Shown here piece by piece: positions 10,430 through 20,135 of a DNA stretch of 64,000 bases. Under the pieces are notes generated by a model. That model was not told where the DNA came from and made no database searches. It saw only the letters and a program-made list of their open reading frames with translations. The position numbers were made by a program, and so were the translations under genes. Positions within the stretch are counted from its first letter, which is position 1, and each line of letters opens with the position of its first letter. The stretch comes from Akkermansia massiliensis (GTDB lineage Bacteria > Verrucomicrobiota > Verrucomicrobiia > Verrucomicrobiales > Akkermansiaceae), in NCBI RefSeq assembly GCF_018847375.1, contig NZ_CP072036.1:1364001-1428000 (forward strand), read 5' to 3'.

Positions 10430-11143
10430 TTATGCCCTGCGGCGGCGCATCATCAGCGCGGCCAGTCCCAGCAGGCCCAGGGTTGCCGTTGCGGGTTCCG
10501 GAACGCTGGCGATTTCACTCATCAACTGGCCGATCTGCTCCTGGGAAAGAGCGGAGTCATGAACGTAGAGCTGTTCAACGGCGTCAGCCAGTCCCGCGTC
10601 AATCAGAATCTGGGTGATATCCACGCCGCCGAATTTCAGGCCGCTGGCAGTATGGTACGTGGCACTGTCGCCCAGGTAGATGCGGGTGCCGAATTCCCCG
10701 GTGACCACGGAAATGGTCAGGGTGCCTTCCGTGCCCAGAGCGGAGGTGGTAGGGCCGCCGCTGTATGCGGCATTGTTCCATAATCCCTGGAGAGTACGGT
10801 CCGTATTCAGGCCCGCACCCCAGCTGGTACTTCCTCCCTTGGCGTTAAACAGGGCGGTATAGGCTTCCGGAGTGTTGATTTTGGACAGATCCAGAACCAT
10901 GGTCACGGTCATGTTGTTGCGCGTGTTTCCCCCGGAAACGGGCTGGCTAAAGGTCGTGCCGGACAACACCAGATTGCCGCCATCGGTCGTGATGGCAACG
11001 GAATCCTTCTGGGTGCCGAAATCCGCCAGACGGGAGGCGAAGTCGGAATACCCTACGATGGAGCTGTCCAGAAGCGTGGTCGCCGCGGTGGCGCTCAGGC
11101 TCATGCCGGCTGCAAGCATTAAGGCGTATAGTATTTTCTTCAT
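10430..11143 (-). CDS. PEP-CTERM sorted exported protein, LamG-like
   Basis: This 237-residue exported protein has a signal peptide (MKKILYALMLAAGMSLSATA) and ends in VPEPATATLGLLGLAALMM followed by an arginine cluster. That is the PEP-CTERM signal recognised by an exosortase, so it should be anchored at or released from the envelope. The body resembles a concanavalin/LamG-type beta sandwich, with the segment LYVHDSALSQEQIGQLMSE that commonly closes such domains. The ATG at 11143 is chosen because it gives the signal peptide directly. It diverges from a second PEP-CTERM gene across an AT-rich segment flanked by inverted sites, so its expression may depend on the orientation of that segment. 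Confidence 0.88.
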   Translation of the reverse strand: MKKILYALMLAAGMSLSATAATTLLDSSIVGYSDFASRLADFGTQKDSVAITTDGGNLVLSGTTFSQPVSGGNTRNNMTVTMVLDLSKINTPEAYTALFNAKGGSTSWGAGLNTDRTLQGLWNNAAYSGGPTTSALGTEGTLTISVVTGEFGTRIYLGDSATYHTASGLKFGGVDITQILIDAGLADAVEQLYVHDSALSQEQIGQLMSEIASVPEPATATLGLLGLAALMMRRRRA

Positions 11144-11212
11144 AATCAATGTTCTGGGGTGAACGGTACGCATGCGCATGCACAAGCAGGGCTTCTGCGT
11201 AAATAACTAAAT

Positions 11213-11414
11213 AACGGATTTGGAATCCGGATTTGGAATCCGGCAAGTATGAAAAAGAGGCCAAAGCAATAGGGAAATCAATGAATAACAAAGACCGCTC
11301 CACCACGTTAATAAAAGAACCAGAGGCATCAAAAAATCATTATTTCCAACGAATTATGAATGCAATATATTAACCTTTAATATTTTTAATTGTTTGCGGA
11401 TTCCAAATCCGCTA
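11213..11414. repeat. Candidate invertible promoter A between divergent PEP-CTERM genes
   Basis: The left site is a tandem pair of CGGAT-TTGGA-ATCCG at 11215-11229 and 11228-11242. The right site is CGGAT-TCCAA-ATCCG at 11397-11411 followed by CTA. The five central bases are reverse complements, so the sites are inverted to each other. Over 19 bases the right site (11396-11414, reverse complement) matches the left copy at 17 positions. The enclosed segment of about 155 bases is AT-rich and is the only place a promoter for either flanking gene could lie. The same design recurs at 50026-50210 and 60761-60926 with different central bases. Inversion itself is inferred. Confidence 0.7.
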
Positions 11415-11443
11415 CAAAGCCTAAAAGGAACAGGACAATAGAC

Positions 11444-12190
11444 ATGAAGAAAACACTAACAATTTTAGCCGCACTTGGAACCTTCGCCGTTTCCTCAGAA
11501 GCCGCGACTGTTTTTAATTATTACACTCCTGGAGCAGACAATTACAACAGCACCATTCATGGGTTCTATCTGGGGCTGGATTCTTCCGCCCTGGCCCCCG
11601 TCTCTGGTTCCGGCTCTCCCGCCTCCCTGTCCGGAGATATCCGGCTGGACAGTTTTACTCTGCGCGGGCCCAGCGGCAATACGGGCGCTAACGTCACTTA
11701 CGGTTTTCTGGTGCTGAACGCTTCCGACAATTCGGTCATCGGCCTGAGCACCAATATGGGAACCTCCGGCAACGGGGTCAATCTGACGTTCAATTTCTCA
11801 GCTGTGGACGGTTCTTCCCTGATTCTTGACGCCGGCACGACGTACCGCTACCTGACCGTAAGCCAGGCCGTGATGGATATGATCAACGGAGATACGTCAA
11901 AAACGTACTTGTATGCTGCGGGAGGGACAGGCGCGCCTACTTCTTCCACGGATGGAGATACGGTAACCATCAGCAACGGATTGACTGCTCCCGGCATTCG
12001 CGGCCATCATGACAGCGCGGGAGCGCCCGATGATTCCATTGTCATTACAGGAGCCAATGGAACCAATACCTTCGCTCAATTATCCCCCATTTTTACGGAG
12101 ATCCGCGGGGAAGTGGTTCCGGAACCCGCTACGGCCACGCTGAGCCTGCTGGGGCTGGCTGCCCTGATGATGCGCCGCCGCAGGGCCTGA
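11444..12190 (+). CDS. PEP-CTERM sorted exported protein
   Basis: This 248-residue exported protein has a signal peptide (MKKTLTILAALGTFAVSSEA) and a C-terminal exosortase signal, VPEPATATLSLLGLAALMM plus an arginine cluster. The body is rich in Ser, Thr, Gly and Asn, as in beta-rich surface proteins, and has no catalytic motif that I can see. The start at 11444 gives the signal peptide; upstream in-frame codons run through the inverted site and are unlikely to be translated. It is 30 bases from the right-hand site of candidate invertible element A and diverges from the PEP-CTERM gene ending at 10430. Confidence 0.87.
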   Translation: MKKTLTILAALGTFAVSSEAATVFNYYTPGADNYNSTIHGFYLGLDSSALAPVSGSGSPASLSGDIRLDSFTLRGPSGNTGANVTYGFLVLNASDNSVIGLSTNMGTSGNGVNLTFNFSAVDGSSLILDAGTTYRYLTVSQAVMDMINGDTSKTYLYAAGGTGAPTSSTDGDTVTISNGLTAPGIRGHHDSAGAPDDSIVITGANGTNTFAQLSPIFTEIRGEVVPEPATATLSLLGLAALMMRRRRA

Positions 12191-12217
12191 GCCCTTGATG
12201 ACAGGCTTTTGACGGAT

Positions 12218-12251
12218 AAGGGCTGTTCTCATGGAACGGCCCTTATTTTTT
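12218..12251 (+). terminator. Terminator of the second PEP-CTERM gene
   Basis: A stem of about 11 base pairs with one mismatch (AAGGGCTGTTC) and a short loop is followed by a T-rich stretch, 28 bases after the stop. Confidence 0.82.
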
Positions 12252-12332
12252 ACCCCTGGAAAAAAGGGCTGCGAATGTAACGTATCCGGATGCGGGATTC
12301 ATGACATCCGGAGGGTGCAAGGATTTCCGGTT

Positions 12333-12989
12333 TCAGGTTCCCGTATCCGCTTTTCTCCGCATGGCGGCAATTTTCTCAAAGCGCTTTTGCGACGGAGTTC
12401 CGGAGACCATCTCCTTTGCCGGAAAATGCAGGTCAAATTCGGCGGCGCACTTTTCATCAAGATCATACACGGCAGCTTCCACGTAACGGCCTTTCATGCC
12501 GGATAAGGCCTCTTCCTGCAGTTCGCAGACCTGGAGGGCTGCCGCGTACATGTCATCCGCCGTTCTGATGCCCAGCGTTTCCGCGGCCACGAACCCGTGG
12601 CGTGAATAGTAGTCCGGGTCGCCGTACAACAGAATGGCCCGGAACCCCATTTCACGGGCCTTCATTTTGGTATGTTCGATCATTTGCCGTCCAATTCCCC
12701 GGCGCTGGTATTCCGGAAGAACGGAAATGGGCCCCATGCCCAGCACCTCGCATTCCTTCCCGCCATCTGTCCTGATGACGGATTTTGCATAAACGATGTT
12801 CCCGACAATGCGGCCGCCGTGGACGGCGACCACATCCAGTTCCGGGATGAAGGAGGGGCTGCCGCGCATGATATGGAGCAGGTAATGCTCATTGCAGCCG
12901 GGGGAATAATGGTTCCAGAACGCTTCCCGCGTGACATGTTCCGTTTCGGCATAGTCTGCGGGCTGTTCCGTTCTTAATTTGATGGTCAT
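12333..12989 (-). CDS. GNAT-family N-acetyltransferase
   Basis: This 218-residue protein shows the GNAT fold: an N-terminal LRTEQPADYAETEHVTREAF segment, then the central strand and acetyl-CoA loop GMGPISVLPEYQRRGIGRQM near residues 84-103 (Q/R-x-x-G-x-G/A). It resembles the YhbS-type acetyltransferases. The acceptor, whether a protein, amine or antibiotic, cannot be told. It lies 13 bases after an FGE-like lipoprotein gene on the same strand, so they may be co-transcribed. Confidence 0.85.
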   Translation of the reverse strand: MTIKLRTEQPADYAETEHVTREAFWNHYSPGCNEHYLLHIMRGSPSFIPELDVVAVHGGRIVGNIVYAKSVIRTDGGKECEVLGMGPISVLPEYQRRGIGRQMIEHTKMKAREMGFRAILLYGDPDYYSRHGFVAAETLGIRTADDMYAAALQVCELQEEALSGMKGRYVEAAVYDLDEKCAAEFDLHFPAKEMVSGTPSQKRFEKIAAMRRKADTGT

Positions 12990-13002
12990 AGAAGGTCTCT
13001 CT

Positions 13003-14205
<1,203 letters not shown>

Positions 14206-14229
14206 GGGATGGTGAAGACCGGGAAAGCC

Positions 14230-14976
14230 TTACATCGTCATGCCCCCGTCACAGGCGATGACCTGTCCGGTGATGTAACGGGCATCGTCAGAGGCGAGGA
14301 AGGCCGTCAGGGCGGCGATGTCTTCCACGGAGCCCTGTTCCTTCAGGGGAATTTTCTTGACGATTTCTTCCTTGAGGTTGTCCGGAATGGCATTGGACAT
14401 TTCCGTGGAAATGAAGCCGGGGGCAATGGCGTTGCACGTCACCTTGCGCGGGGCGAATTCCAGGGCCAGGGATTTGGTGAAACCGATGAGGCCCGCCTTG
14501 GAGGCGGCGTAGTTGGCCTGCCCGATGTTGCCCACGAGGCCGATGACGGAACTCATGTTAATGATGCGTCCGGCAGGGGACTTCATCAGCACGCGCTGCA
14601 GGGCTTTCACCGTATTGAACGCGCTTTTCAGGTTGGTATCCATGACGGCGTCCCAGTCTTCCTCCTTCATGCGAAGCATCAGGGAGTCACGGGTAATGCC
14701 GGCGTTGTTCACCAGAATGTCGATCTGCGGAAAGTCCTTCAGGATGGCGGAAACGGTTTCCTGAACGGCGGCGTAATCCGCCACGTCGCAGGGGTAGGCC
14801 TTGCAGGAGTCCGGAAATTCCTTGTTGATTTCTTCTGCGGCTCCCCCGCAGCTGGAAGGACTGCGGCTGATCAGGATGACCCTGGCTCCTTCTGAAGCGA
14901 AGCGGCGGGCGATGGCATTGCCGATGCCGCGGCCTGCCCCGGTAACGATGGCTGTTTTACCTGCTAACTTTTGCAT
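14230..14976 (-). CDS. fabG: 3-oxoacyl-ACP reductase
   Basis: FabG reduces 3-oxoacyl-ACP with NADPH in fatty acid elongation. The 248-residue short-chain dehydrogenase has the cofactor loop VTGAGRGIGNAIA near residues 10-22, NNAG near residue 90, the catalytic serine in INMSSVIG near residue 140, and the YAASK tyrosine and lysine near residues 156-160. The C-terminal DDARYITGQVIACDGGM is typical of FabG. The ATG at 14976 is preferred over upstream in-frame starts because the fold begins there. The surrounding genes are not fatty-acid genes. Confidence 0.93.
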   Translation of the reverse strand: MQKLAGKTAIVTGAGRGIGNAIARRFASEGARVILISRSPSSCGGAAEEINKEFPDSCKAYPCDVADYAAVQETVSAILKDFPQIDILVNNAGITRDSLMLRMKEEDWDAVMDTNLKSAFNTVKALQRVLMKSPAGRIINMSSVIGLVGNIGQANYAASKAGLIGFTKSLALEFAPRKVTCNAIAPGFISTEMSNAIPDNLKEEIVKKIPLKEQGSVEDIAALTAFLASDDARYITGQVIACDGGMTM

Positions 14977-15082
14977 GCTGCCCACAGTAAACCCGTTTTT
15001 CACGGTTCCGGCAAGCTTGAAATGGAAGCGGGAAAGGGCGGTTGTTCTCCACGGCTTTTCCTGTATGGGCATCTTTTTCCGG

Positions 15083-15640
15083 TCAATTCGGCGGGAGGAG
15101 GTCTTCAGGGTTGGGAGAAAGAACGTTTCCGGCTGGGGCTGGCGTATTGTCCTCCTCCGGTTCCGCCACATCTTCATCCGGCTCGACGAGATCGCTGAAT
15201 TCATCCGAGTTTTCCAGGATGTCCTTCAGGGCGGCGGAGCCGTAATAGCGGGCTTCCAGCAGCCGCTGGCCCTCCTTTTCACAGCGTTCGCTCAGCATGT
15301 CCATCCGTTCCTCCATTTTTTCTGACAGGGCGTCCATTTTTTCCTTTTCCGCCTCGCTCAATTTTTCCCGTAAGTCCATGAGGCGCTGAATGTCCTTCTG
15401 AATGCCCTGCAGCTTCTTGACGGCCTTGTCCCCGCTTTCCTTGTCCTGTACTGCCGCCAGCGTTTGCTGGACATCAATGGCTACGGAAAAGGCCTGGTTA
15501 AGGAGGGAATCCGCTGACGGAGTTTTTTCCGCAGGGGCTGCCGGCGCGGGTGAAGCCGCCGGGGTGGCCGTTTCACCAAAGGCGAGCGGAACTCCGGCCA
15601 CCAGGGCGGAGGCCAGGACGGGGACAAGGAAAGTCTTCAT
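15083..15640 (-). CDS. Exported coiled-coil protein of unknown function
   Basis: The 185-residue product begins with a signal peptide (hydrophobic region around residues 4-22). An Ala/Pro/Thr linker follows, then a charged helical region from about residue 60 to 140 (repeated EKL, KEKMDALSEKMEERMDML) that should form a coiled coil. The acidic, proline-rich tail ends in NPEDLLPPN. No enzyme motif is seen. It is probably periplasmic. It lies 67 bases after the ABC-F gene on the same strand. Confidence 0.72.
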   Translation of the reverse strand: MKTFLVPVLASALVAGVPLAFGETATPAASPAPAAPAEKTPSADSLLNQAFSVAIDVQQTLAAVQDKESGDKAVKKLQGIQKDIQRLMDLREKLSEAEKEKMDALSEKMEERMDMLSERCEKEGQRLLEARYYGSAALKDILENSDEFSDLVEPDEDVAEPEEDNTPAPAGNVLSPNPEDLLPPN

Positions 15641-15707
15641 CCTGTCTTTCTAAGGCAGGATGAGACCCAAGGCAAGGAGAAAAGGGAAGCTGAAAAGGGG
15701 AGGACGG

Positions 15708-17319
15708 TTATTCCGCCGTGATGCCGCCTTTTTCGTCGTCCAGAATGCCTGACTTTTCCAGGTAATAATCGTACCCGCCCGCATAGGTGGTGATGGTTCC
15801 CCGGTTCACGTGCAGGGTTTTTTTCCGCCAAGGAGCGGATGAAGTGCACGTCGTGGGAGATGAAGACCAGGGTCCCCTCATAATGTTTCAGGGCCTGCAC
15901 CAGGGCTTCCACGGACAGGAGGTCCAGGTGGGTGGTCGGTTCGTCCATCAGCAGGAGGTTGGGCGGATCCACCAGGAACTTGACCAGGCTGAGCCGTGAT
16001 TTTTCTCCGCCGGAAAGCACGCTGACGCGTTTTTCCACATCCAGCCTCCGGAACAGGAAGGAGCCCAGGATGGATCGGGCCTCCTCCTCCCGGATTTCAG
16101 CGTTGCACTTCATGATTTCCTCCAGGACGGTGTTTTCCGTATTCAGGTTTTCCGTGCGTGCCTGGGAGAAGTAGCCGATGCGCGTGGTGGTGCCGGGAGT
16201 GCGTTTTCCCGAGTCAATGGGGATGATGCCCGCCAGGATTTTCAGCAGGGTGGACTTGCCCGCGCCGTTGGGGCCCACCAGCACGGTGCGTTCTCCCCGT
16301 TCCACCAGCAGGTCCAGGTTTTCATAAACCTTGTGGTCGCCGTAGGACTGGCAGATTTTTTCCAGCTCAATGACCTTCTGGGTGCTGCGCGGAGGCTGGG
16401 GAAAGTTGAATTTGAACACCTTCCTGCGGGCCACGGGTTTTTGGATGAGCTTCATCTTTTCCAGTTGCTTGATGCGGCTCTGGACCTGCCCGGCCTTGGA
16501 GTTGATGGAGCGGAAGCGGTCGATGAATTCCTGGATGTGCGCGATTTCCTTCTGCTGGTTGCGGTAGGCGGCCTGAAGCTGTTCAAAGCGCATGTCCCTT
16601 TGTTTCAGGAAATCCGAGTAGTTGCCGCGGTATTCCACCAGTTCCTCGTTGTCGATGTCGTACACGCTTTCCACCAGTTCGTCCATGAAATCCCAGTCGT
16701 GGGAAATCATCAGGATGGCGCCGGGGTAGTTTTTCAGGTAGCGCTGGAGCCACAGCAGGGAAAGGAGGTCCAGGTGGTTGGTGGGTTCGTCCAGCATCAG
16801 GAGGTCCGGTTCCAGGACGAGCAGTTTGGCCAGGTACGCGCGCATGATCCAGCCGCCGGACATTTCCCGCGCGGGGCGGTGGAAGTCGCTTTCCCGGAAG
16901 GCCAGCCCCTTGAGGATTTTCTTGGCCTTGGGTTCCAGCTGGTAGCCGTTGGCGGCGTTAAAGGTGTCAATGGCCTCCGCATACTCCGGCGTATCCGTCT
17001 TGTTGGCGTTTTCCGCCGTCCGGATGACGTGGATGGCGCGTTCCATTTCCGGCGTGATGCCCATGGCTATTTCCAGCACGGTTTCATCCTTCGGTTCGCT
17101 GGCCTCCTGCGGAAGATAGCCCACCATGGCGTATTCATCCATGTTGATAGAGCCTTCGTCCGGCGTATCTTCTCCCAGAATCATGCGGAACAGGGTGGAC
17201 TTGCCCGCGCCGTTGGGGCCTACCAGGGCAACCCTTTCCCCCCAGTTAATGGTCATTTCCGTTTCCCGGAACAGGGTGCGTCCGGCGTGGGATTTCGTGA
17301 GGTTTTTGATCGTCAGCAT
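15708..17319 (-). CDS. ABC-F family ATPase, frameshifted near the C-terminus as read
   Basis: ABC-F proteins carry two ATPase domains and act on ribosomes. Domain 1 has GPNGAGKST (about residue 36) and the signature MSGGWIMRAYLAKLL, then LLMLDEPTNHLD. Domain 2 has GPNGAGKST, LSGGEKSRLSLVKFL and LLLMDEPTTHLD. After SHDVHFIRSLAEK the frame as read passes into unlike sequence and ends at 15637. Removing one T from the run of seven at 15818-15824 restores a family-like end (TLHVNRGTITTYAGGYDYY) stopping at 15708. The coordinates given are those of the restored gene. An assembly or sequencing indel is likelier than a real mutation. The start at 17319 begins directly at the first ATPase domain. Confidence 0.85.
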
Positions 17320-17441
17320 GGTGAAGAGGGGCGGCATTCTACCGGGGAGGGAGGGGGAAGGCAAGAGCCGTCAGGGCAGGGACGGTCATTTTTGAAAGCT
17401 TTGCTGGATTTTTACGTGTAATCTGCTAGCTTTGGCGCGCC

Positions 17442-18203
17442 ATGCCGACCATGCAGACATTCAGGCTTTTGCTTGCTGCCGCCCTCCTGTGCGGATGGAG
17501 TTCCTGCTGCACTCCTCCGGCTGAGGATTATATACAGAGACCTTACGTGCAGCAGCAGATGTCCGGATTGGCGAATGCTTTCCTGGGGCTGCTGCCGCCG
17601 GAGAAGGCCGCTCTTCCCGCCGCCAGGGCGGAAGCCAAGTGGCTGGCGGACACGGCGGTAGTCCAGTCCGCGGCGATTGCCCGGAATAACAGGATTGTGC
17701 TGTTCGGCTGGCTGAACAACATCCTGGTCAATTCCAACCTGCGTGACAGGGGGCTCTGCTGGCAGGTGCAGCAGGATTTGTACCGTGACATGCGCCGCCG
17801 CCCCGTGAAGTTTTTCCGTGTGGGGCTGACCATCCGCGACCATGGAACGGGCAGGGAGCACAGCTGCGTGTACGTGAACGCCGCCGGAGGGGGATTGCAG
17901 GGTTCCATCGTCCTGGACGCCTGGAAGAACTGCGGGCATCTGGTGGTGCTGACCCAGAAGGACCGGGAAGGGGGCAAATGGGAGGAGGACTGGCGGGAAC
18001 CGTTCGTGTCCAAGGCCTTTCCTGAAGGGCATTCCTACGGAATGGACCATCACCTAGTCTGGCCCGGATGGGCCAGGAAACGCCCCCTGCTGATCCAGAG
18101 GATGTTCCAGTCCGGTCAGCAGGAGGAGGCGAAGGCAAGCGGTTCCGCTGCTGCCCATAAAGAGGCTGGCGCTTCCGGCGGCGGAGCTTCCAAGGCTGCC
18201 TGA
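17442..18203 (+). CDS. Putative lipoprotein of unknown function
   Basis: This 253-residue product has a hydrophobic N-terminus with cysteines (LLCGWSSCC), which could be a lipobox, so it is probably a lipoprotein or exported protein. The middle is a mixed domain (VGLTIRDHGTGREHSCVYVNA and following) that I do not recognise. The C-terminal 30 residues are low-complexity Ala/Gly/Ser/Lys. It is flanked by divergent ABC-F and convergent genes and appears monocistronic. Confidence 0.68.
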   Translation: MPTMQTFRLLLAAALLCGWSSCCTPPAEDYIQRPYVQQQMSGLANAFLGLLPPEKAALPAARAEAKWLADTAVVQSAAIARNNRIVLFGWLNNILVNSNLRDRGLCWQVQQDLYRDMRRRPVKFFRVGLTIRDHGTGREHSCVYVNAAGGGLQGSIVLDAWKNCGHLVVLTQKDREGGKWEEDWREPFVSKAFPEGHSYGMDHHLVWPGWARKRPLLIQRMFQSGQQEEAKASGSAAAHKEAGASGGGASKAA

Positions 18204-18369
18204 ATGTAAAAGGCCGTTTAACGAGGCCGGAGCTTGTGTACGTCTCTGCTTGATGGCGGGTGACGCCTGCATGTGCGGGGAATGCCTGCGTTTGCTACGG
18301 CGTCCGCCGTTTTTAAGGAAAATCCCGGTGAACCGGCAAATGACGGCTGAAAACCGGGTTCCGGGCAAA

Positions 18370-18401
18370 TAAAAACGCACTCAGTGCGTACACCGAGTGC
18401 G
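18370..18401 (-). terminator. Terminator of the small Q-rich lipoprotein gene
   Basis: A 7-base stem (CGCACTC/GAGTGCG) is followed on the minus strand by GTTTTTATTT, 51 bases after the stop at 18452. Confidence 0.7.
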
Positions 18402-18451
18402 GATTAATTGGATGATTTGCTAATGTTGCAGGGCGAGGCCCTGCTGCAAAC

Positions 18452-18580
18452 TTACTTGCCCTTGGCCTGCACAACCGGAGCGGGAGCAGGAGCGGTGGTT
18501 TGCTGTTGCTGCTGCTGCTGGGAGCAAGAAGCGACCAGGCAAGCGGCGCCGGCGATGGCGAGGATAGCGATGTTCTTCAT
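18452..18580 (-). CDS. Very small Gln-rich lipoprotein
   Basis: This is a 42-residue frame with a complete lipoprotein signal: MKNIAILAIAGAACLVASC, where LVASC is the lipobox. A run of seven glutamines follows, then TTAPAPAPVVQAKGK. The mature peptide would be about 24 residues on a lipid anchor. Its own hairpin terminator supports a real transcript. Such peptides resemble small outer-membrane or entericidin-like lipoproteins in size only; no function is assigned. Confidence 0.75.
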   Translation of the reverse strand: MKNIAILAIAGAACLVASCSQQQQQQQTTAPAPAPVVQAKGK

Positions 18581-18708
18581 AATTCGAATTAAATACAGTG
18601 TTTGTTAACTACTGGAACCTCCGCATCCACGGAGGTTTGCTGGGACCAATGTAAATGGTGGCAAGTAGAAATCAAGAGATTTTCTTGTTCCATGTCACGG
18701 CATTACAG

Positions 18709-18750
18709 AAAAGAGCAGGACCCCCGGTTTCAGGAGTCCTGCTCTTTTTG
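18709..18750 (-). terminator. Terminator after the HPF gene
   Basis: A perfect 11-base inverted repeat (AAGAGCAGGAC) with a 15-base loop is flanked by A on the left and T on the right, so it can work in both directions. It lies about 45 bases after the HPF stop. Confidence 0.85.
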
Positions 18751-18793
18751 ATGCGTTATGGAAAACGGTTTGTTTCAAAACCGTTTTTTACGG

Positions 18794-19387
18794 TCACAGG
18801 CTGGTGCCTAGTTCAATAATGGAGTAGTCCCCGTCCGGCCTCCGGTACACGATCTGGAGCACGTCGCGTCGCGCATTCCTGTAGAGCACGAAGGGCTTGT
18901 CGGAAAGTTCCAGTTCCATGATGGCTTCCTCCTTGTAAAGCTTCTTGAGATTGTAGCTTTCTCTGTGAATGAGGAGGGGTTCCGGGTCTTCCTTGGAATC
19001 TCCGGGGTAATCCAGTACGGAATCGTCATATACCGTTTCATCCAGCTTGCGGATGGTTTCCTGGTGATGGGGGCGGAAATTTTTCATCAGGCGCGTCTTG
19101 TGCTTGCGCATGCGGCGCATGATTTTGGTGATCGTTTCGTCGATGCAGGCGTACATGTCCGTCCCTTCCGTGGAAGCGTCAATGGTGATGTGGTCCGAGC
19201 AGAACAGAATCACCTGGGAAATCTTGCGGTCGCGTTGCACATCAAGCAATACTTTAACCTCCATAATGCGTGGGAAGTCCAGGCGGATCCCCTCAATCTT
19301 TTTCGTTACGAATTCCCGAATCGCGTCTGTGACTTCCACGTGGCGCCCCGTGATCGTAATGGGTGTGTTTACGTTTACCTTTTGCAT
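18794..19387 (-). CDS. hpf: Long-form ribosome hibernation-promoting factor
   Basis: Long HPF dimerises 70S ribosomes into inactive 100S particles when growth slows. The 197-residue protein has the N-terminal S30AE domain (ITITGRHVEVTDAIREFV through TDMYACIDETITKIMRRMRKHK, residues 10-98), a linker, and the C-terminal dimerisation domain. The latter ends KPFVLYRNARRDVLQIVYRRPDGDYSIIELG in the conserved manner. The length of both domains marks it as the long form. It has its own terminator and an AT-rich upstream region shared with the diverging initiator tRNA. Confidence 0.94.
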   Translation of the reverse strand: MQKVNVNTPITITGRHVEVTDAIREFVTKKIEGIRLDFPRIMEVKVLLDVQRDRKISQVILFCSDHITIDASTEGTDMYACIDETITKIMRRMRKHKTRLMKNFRPHHQETIRKLDETVYDDSVLDYPGDSKEDPEPLLIHRESYNLKKLYKEEAIMELELSDKPFVLYRNARRDVLQIVYRRPDGDYSIIELGTSL

Positions 19388-19677
19388 TGTCGTACCTCTT
19401 TCTAGTTGATGTTAATGCGCGGAACCCAGTCCGCACCTTTCAAGATATACAGATTTGACAATGTTTGTCGAGGAATCCTTTCTTTTTTTCCGTGTGCGGG
19501 GAAGGGGATTTTTCCGCTCTTGTTCCCTCATGCCGGGGCCGGGCAACTCTCCTACCTGTTGTGAGCCAAGCCGCCGGAAGGGGCCTGCGTTTTTCCTTTC
19601 CCTTCCGCCGCCCCCGGAAAGCGTTTCCGGACCTCTGTCATACGGTCGCAGCCATGAAAATTTTTATTTGAAAGTAC

Positions 19678-19705
19678 TTGACATGCTGCGGAAGTAGGTT
19701 ATAAC
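19678..19705 (+). promoter_or_regulatory. Sigma-70 promoter of the initiator tRNA
   Basis: TTGACA at 19678-19683 and TATAAC at 19700-19705 are separated by 16 bases. Transcription would start near 19712, about 27 bases before the mature tRNA. It is the clearest consensus promoter in the window. Confidence 0.75.
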
Positions 19706-19738
19706 AATTCCGCACTCCTCTACGGATGCTCTTTAAAT

Positions 19739-19815
<77 letters not shown>

Positions 19816-19820
19816 TTTGA

Positions 19821-19855
19821 AAGCCCTGCAAGTCAAAAGCTTGCAGGGCTTTTTC
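19821..19855 (+). terminator. Terminator of the initiator tRNA
   Basis: A perfect 12-base stem (AAGCCCTGCAAG) with a 7-base loop is followed by TTTTT, 5 bases after the tRNA CCA end. Confidence 0.93.
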
Positions 19856-20135
19856 GTGCCCCTGCGCCATGGGGCGGAAGTAATTCTTTTAAAAAGGTCA
19901 TCCTTGAAAGGGAAGTGGCTGTGAACGGGTATTTTATGGCCGTGTGGAGCAATGGTGCGCCGTTACTGCCGTCTTTGGCCTTGTGGCGATTACGGACAAA
20001 GGGTATGGTGCAGCAAGATAATCTGCGCCACTGGACGGCATGACGAAGGAAAACGGCCCGTTGCCCGGCCGGAAACGATCGTTTGCATCCCTTCCGTGGC
20101 GCCGCTCCGGCTGAATAATATAAAACACTACAATA

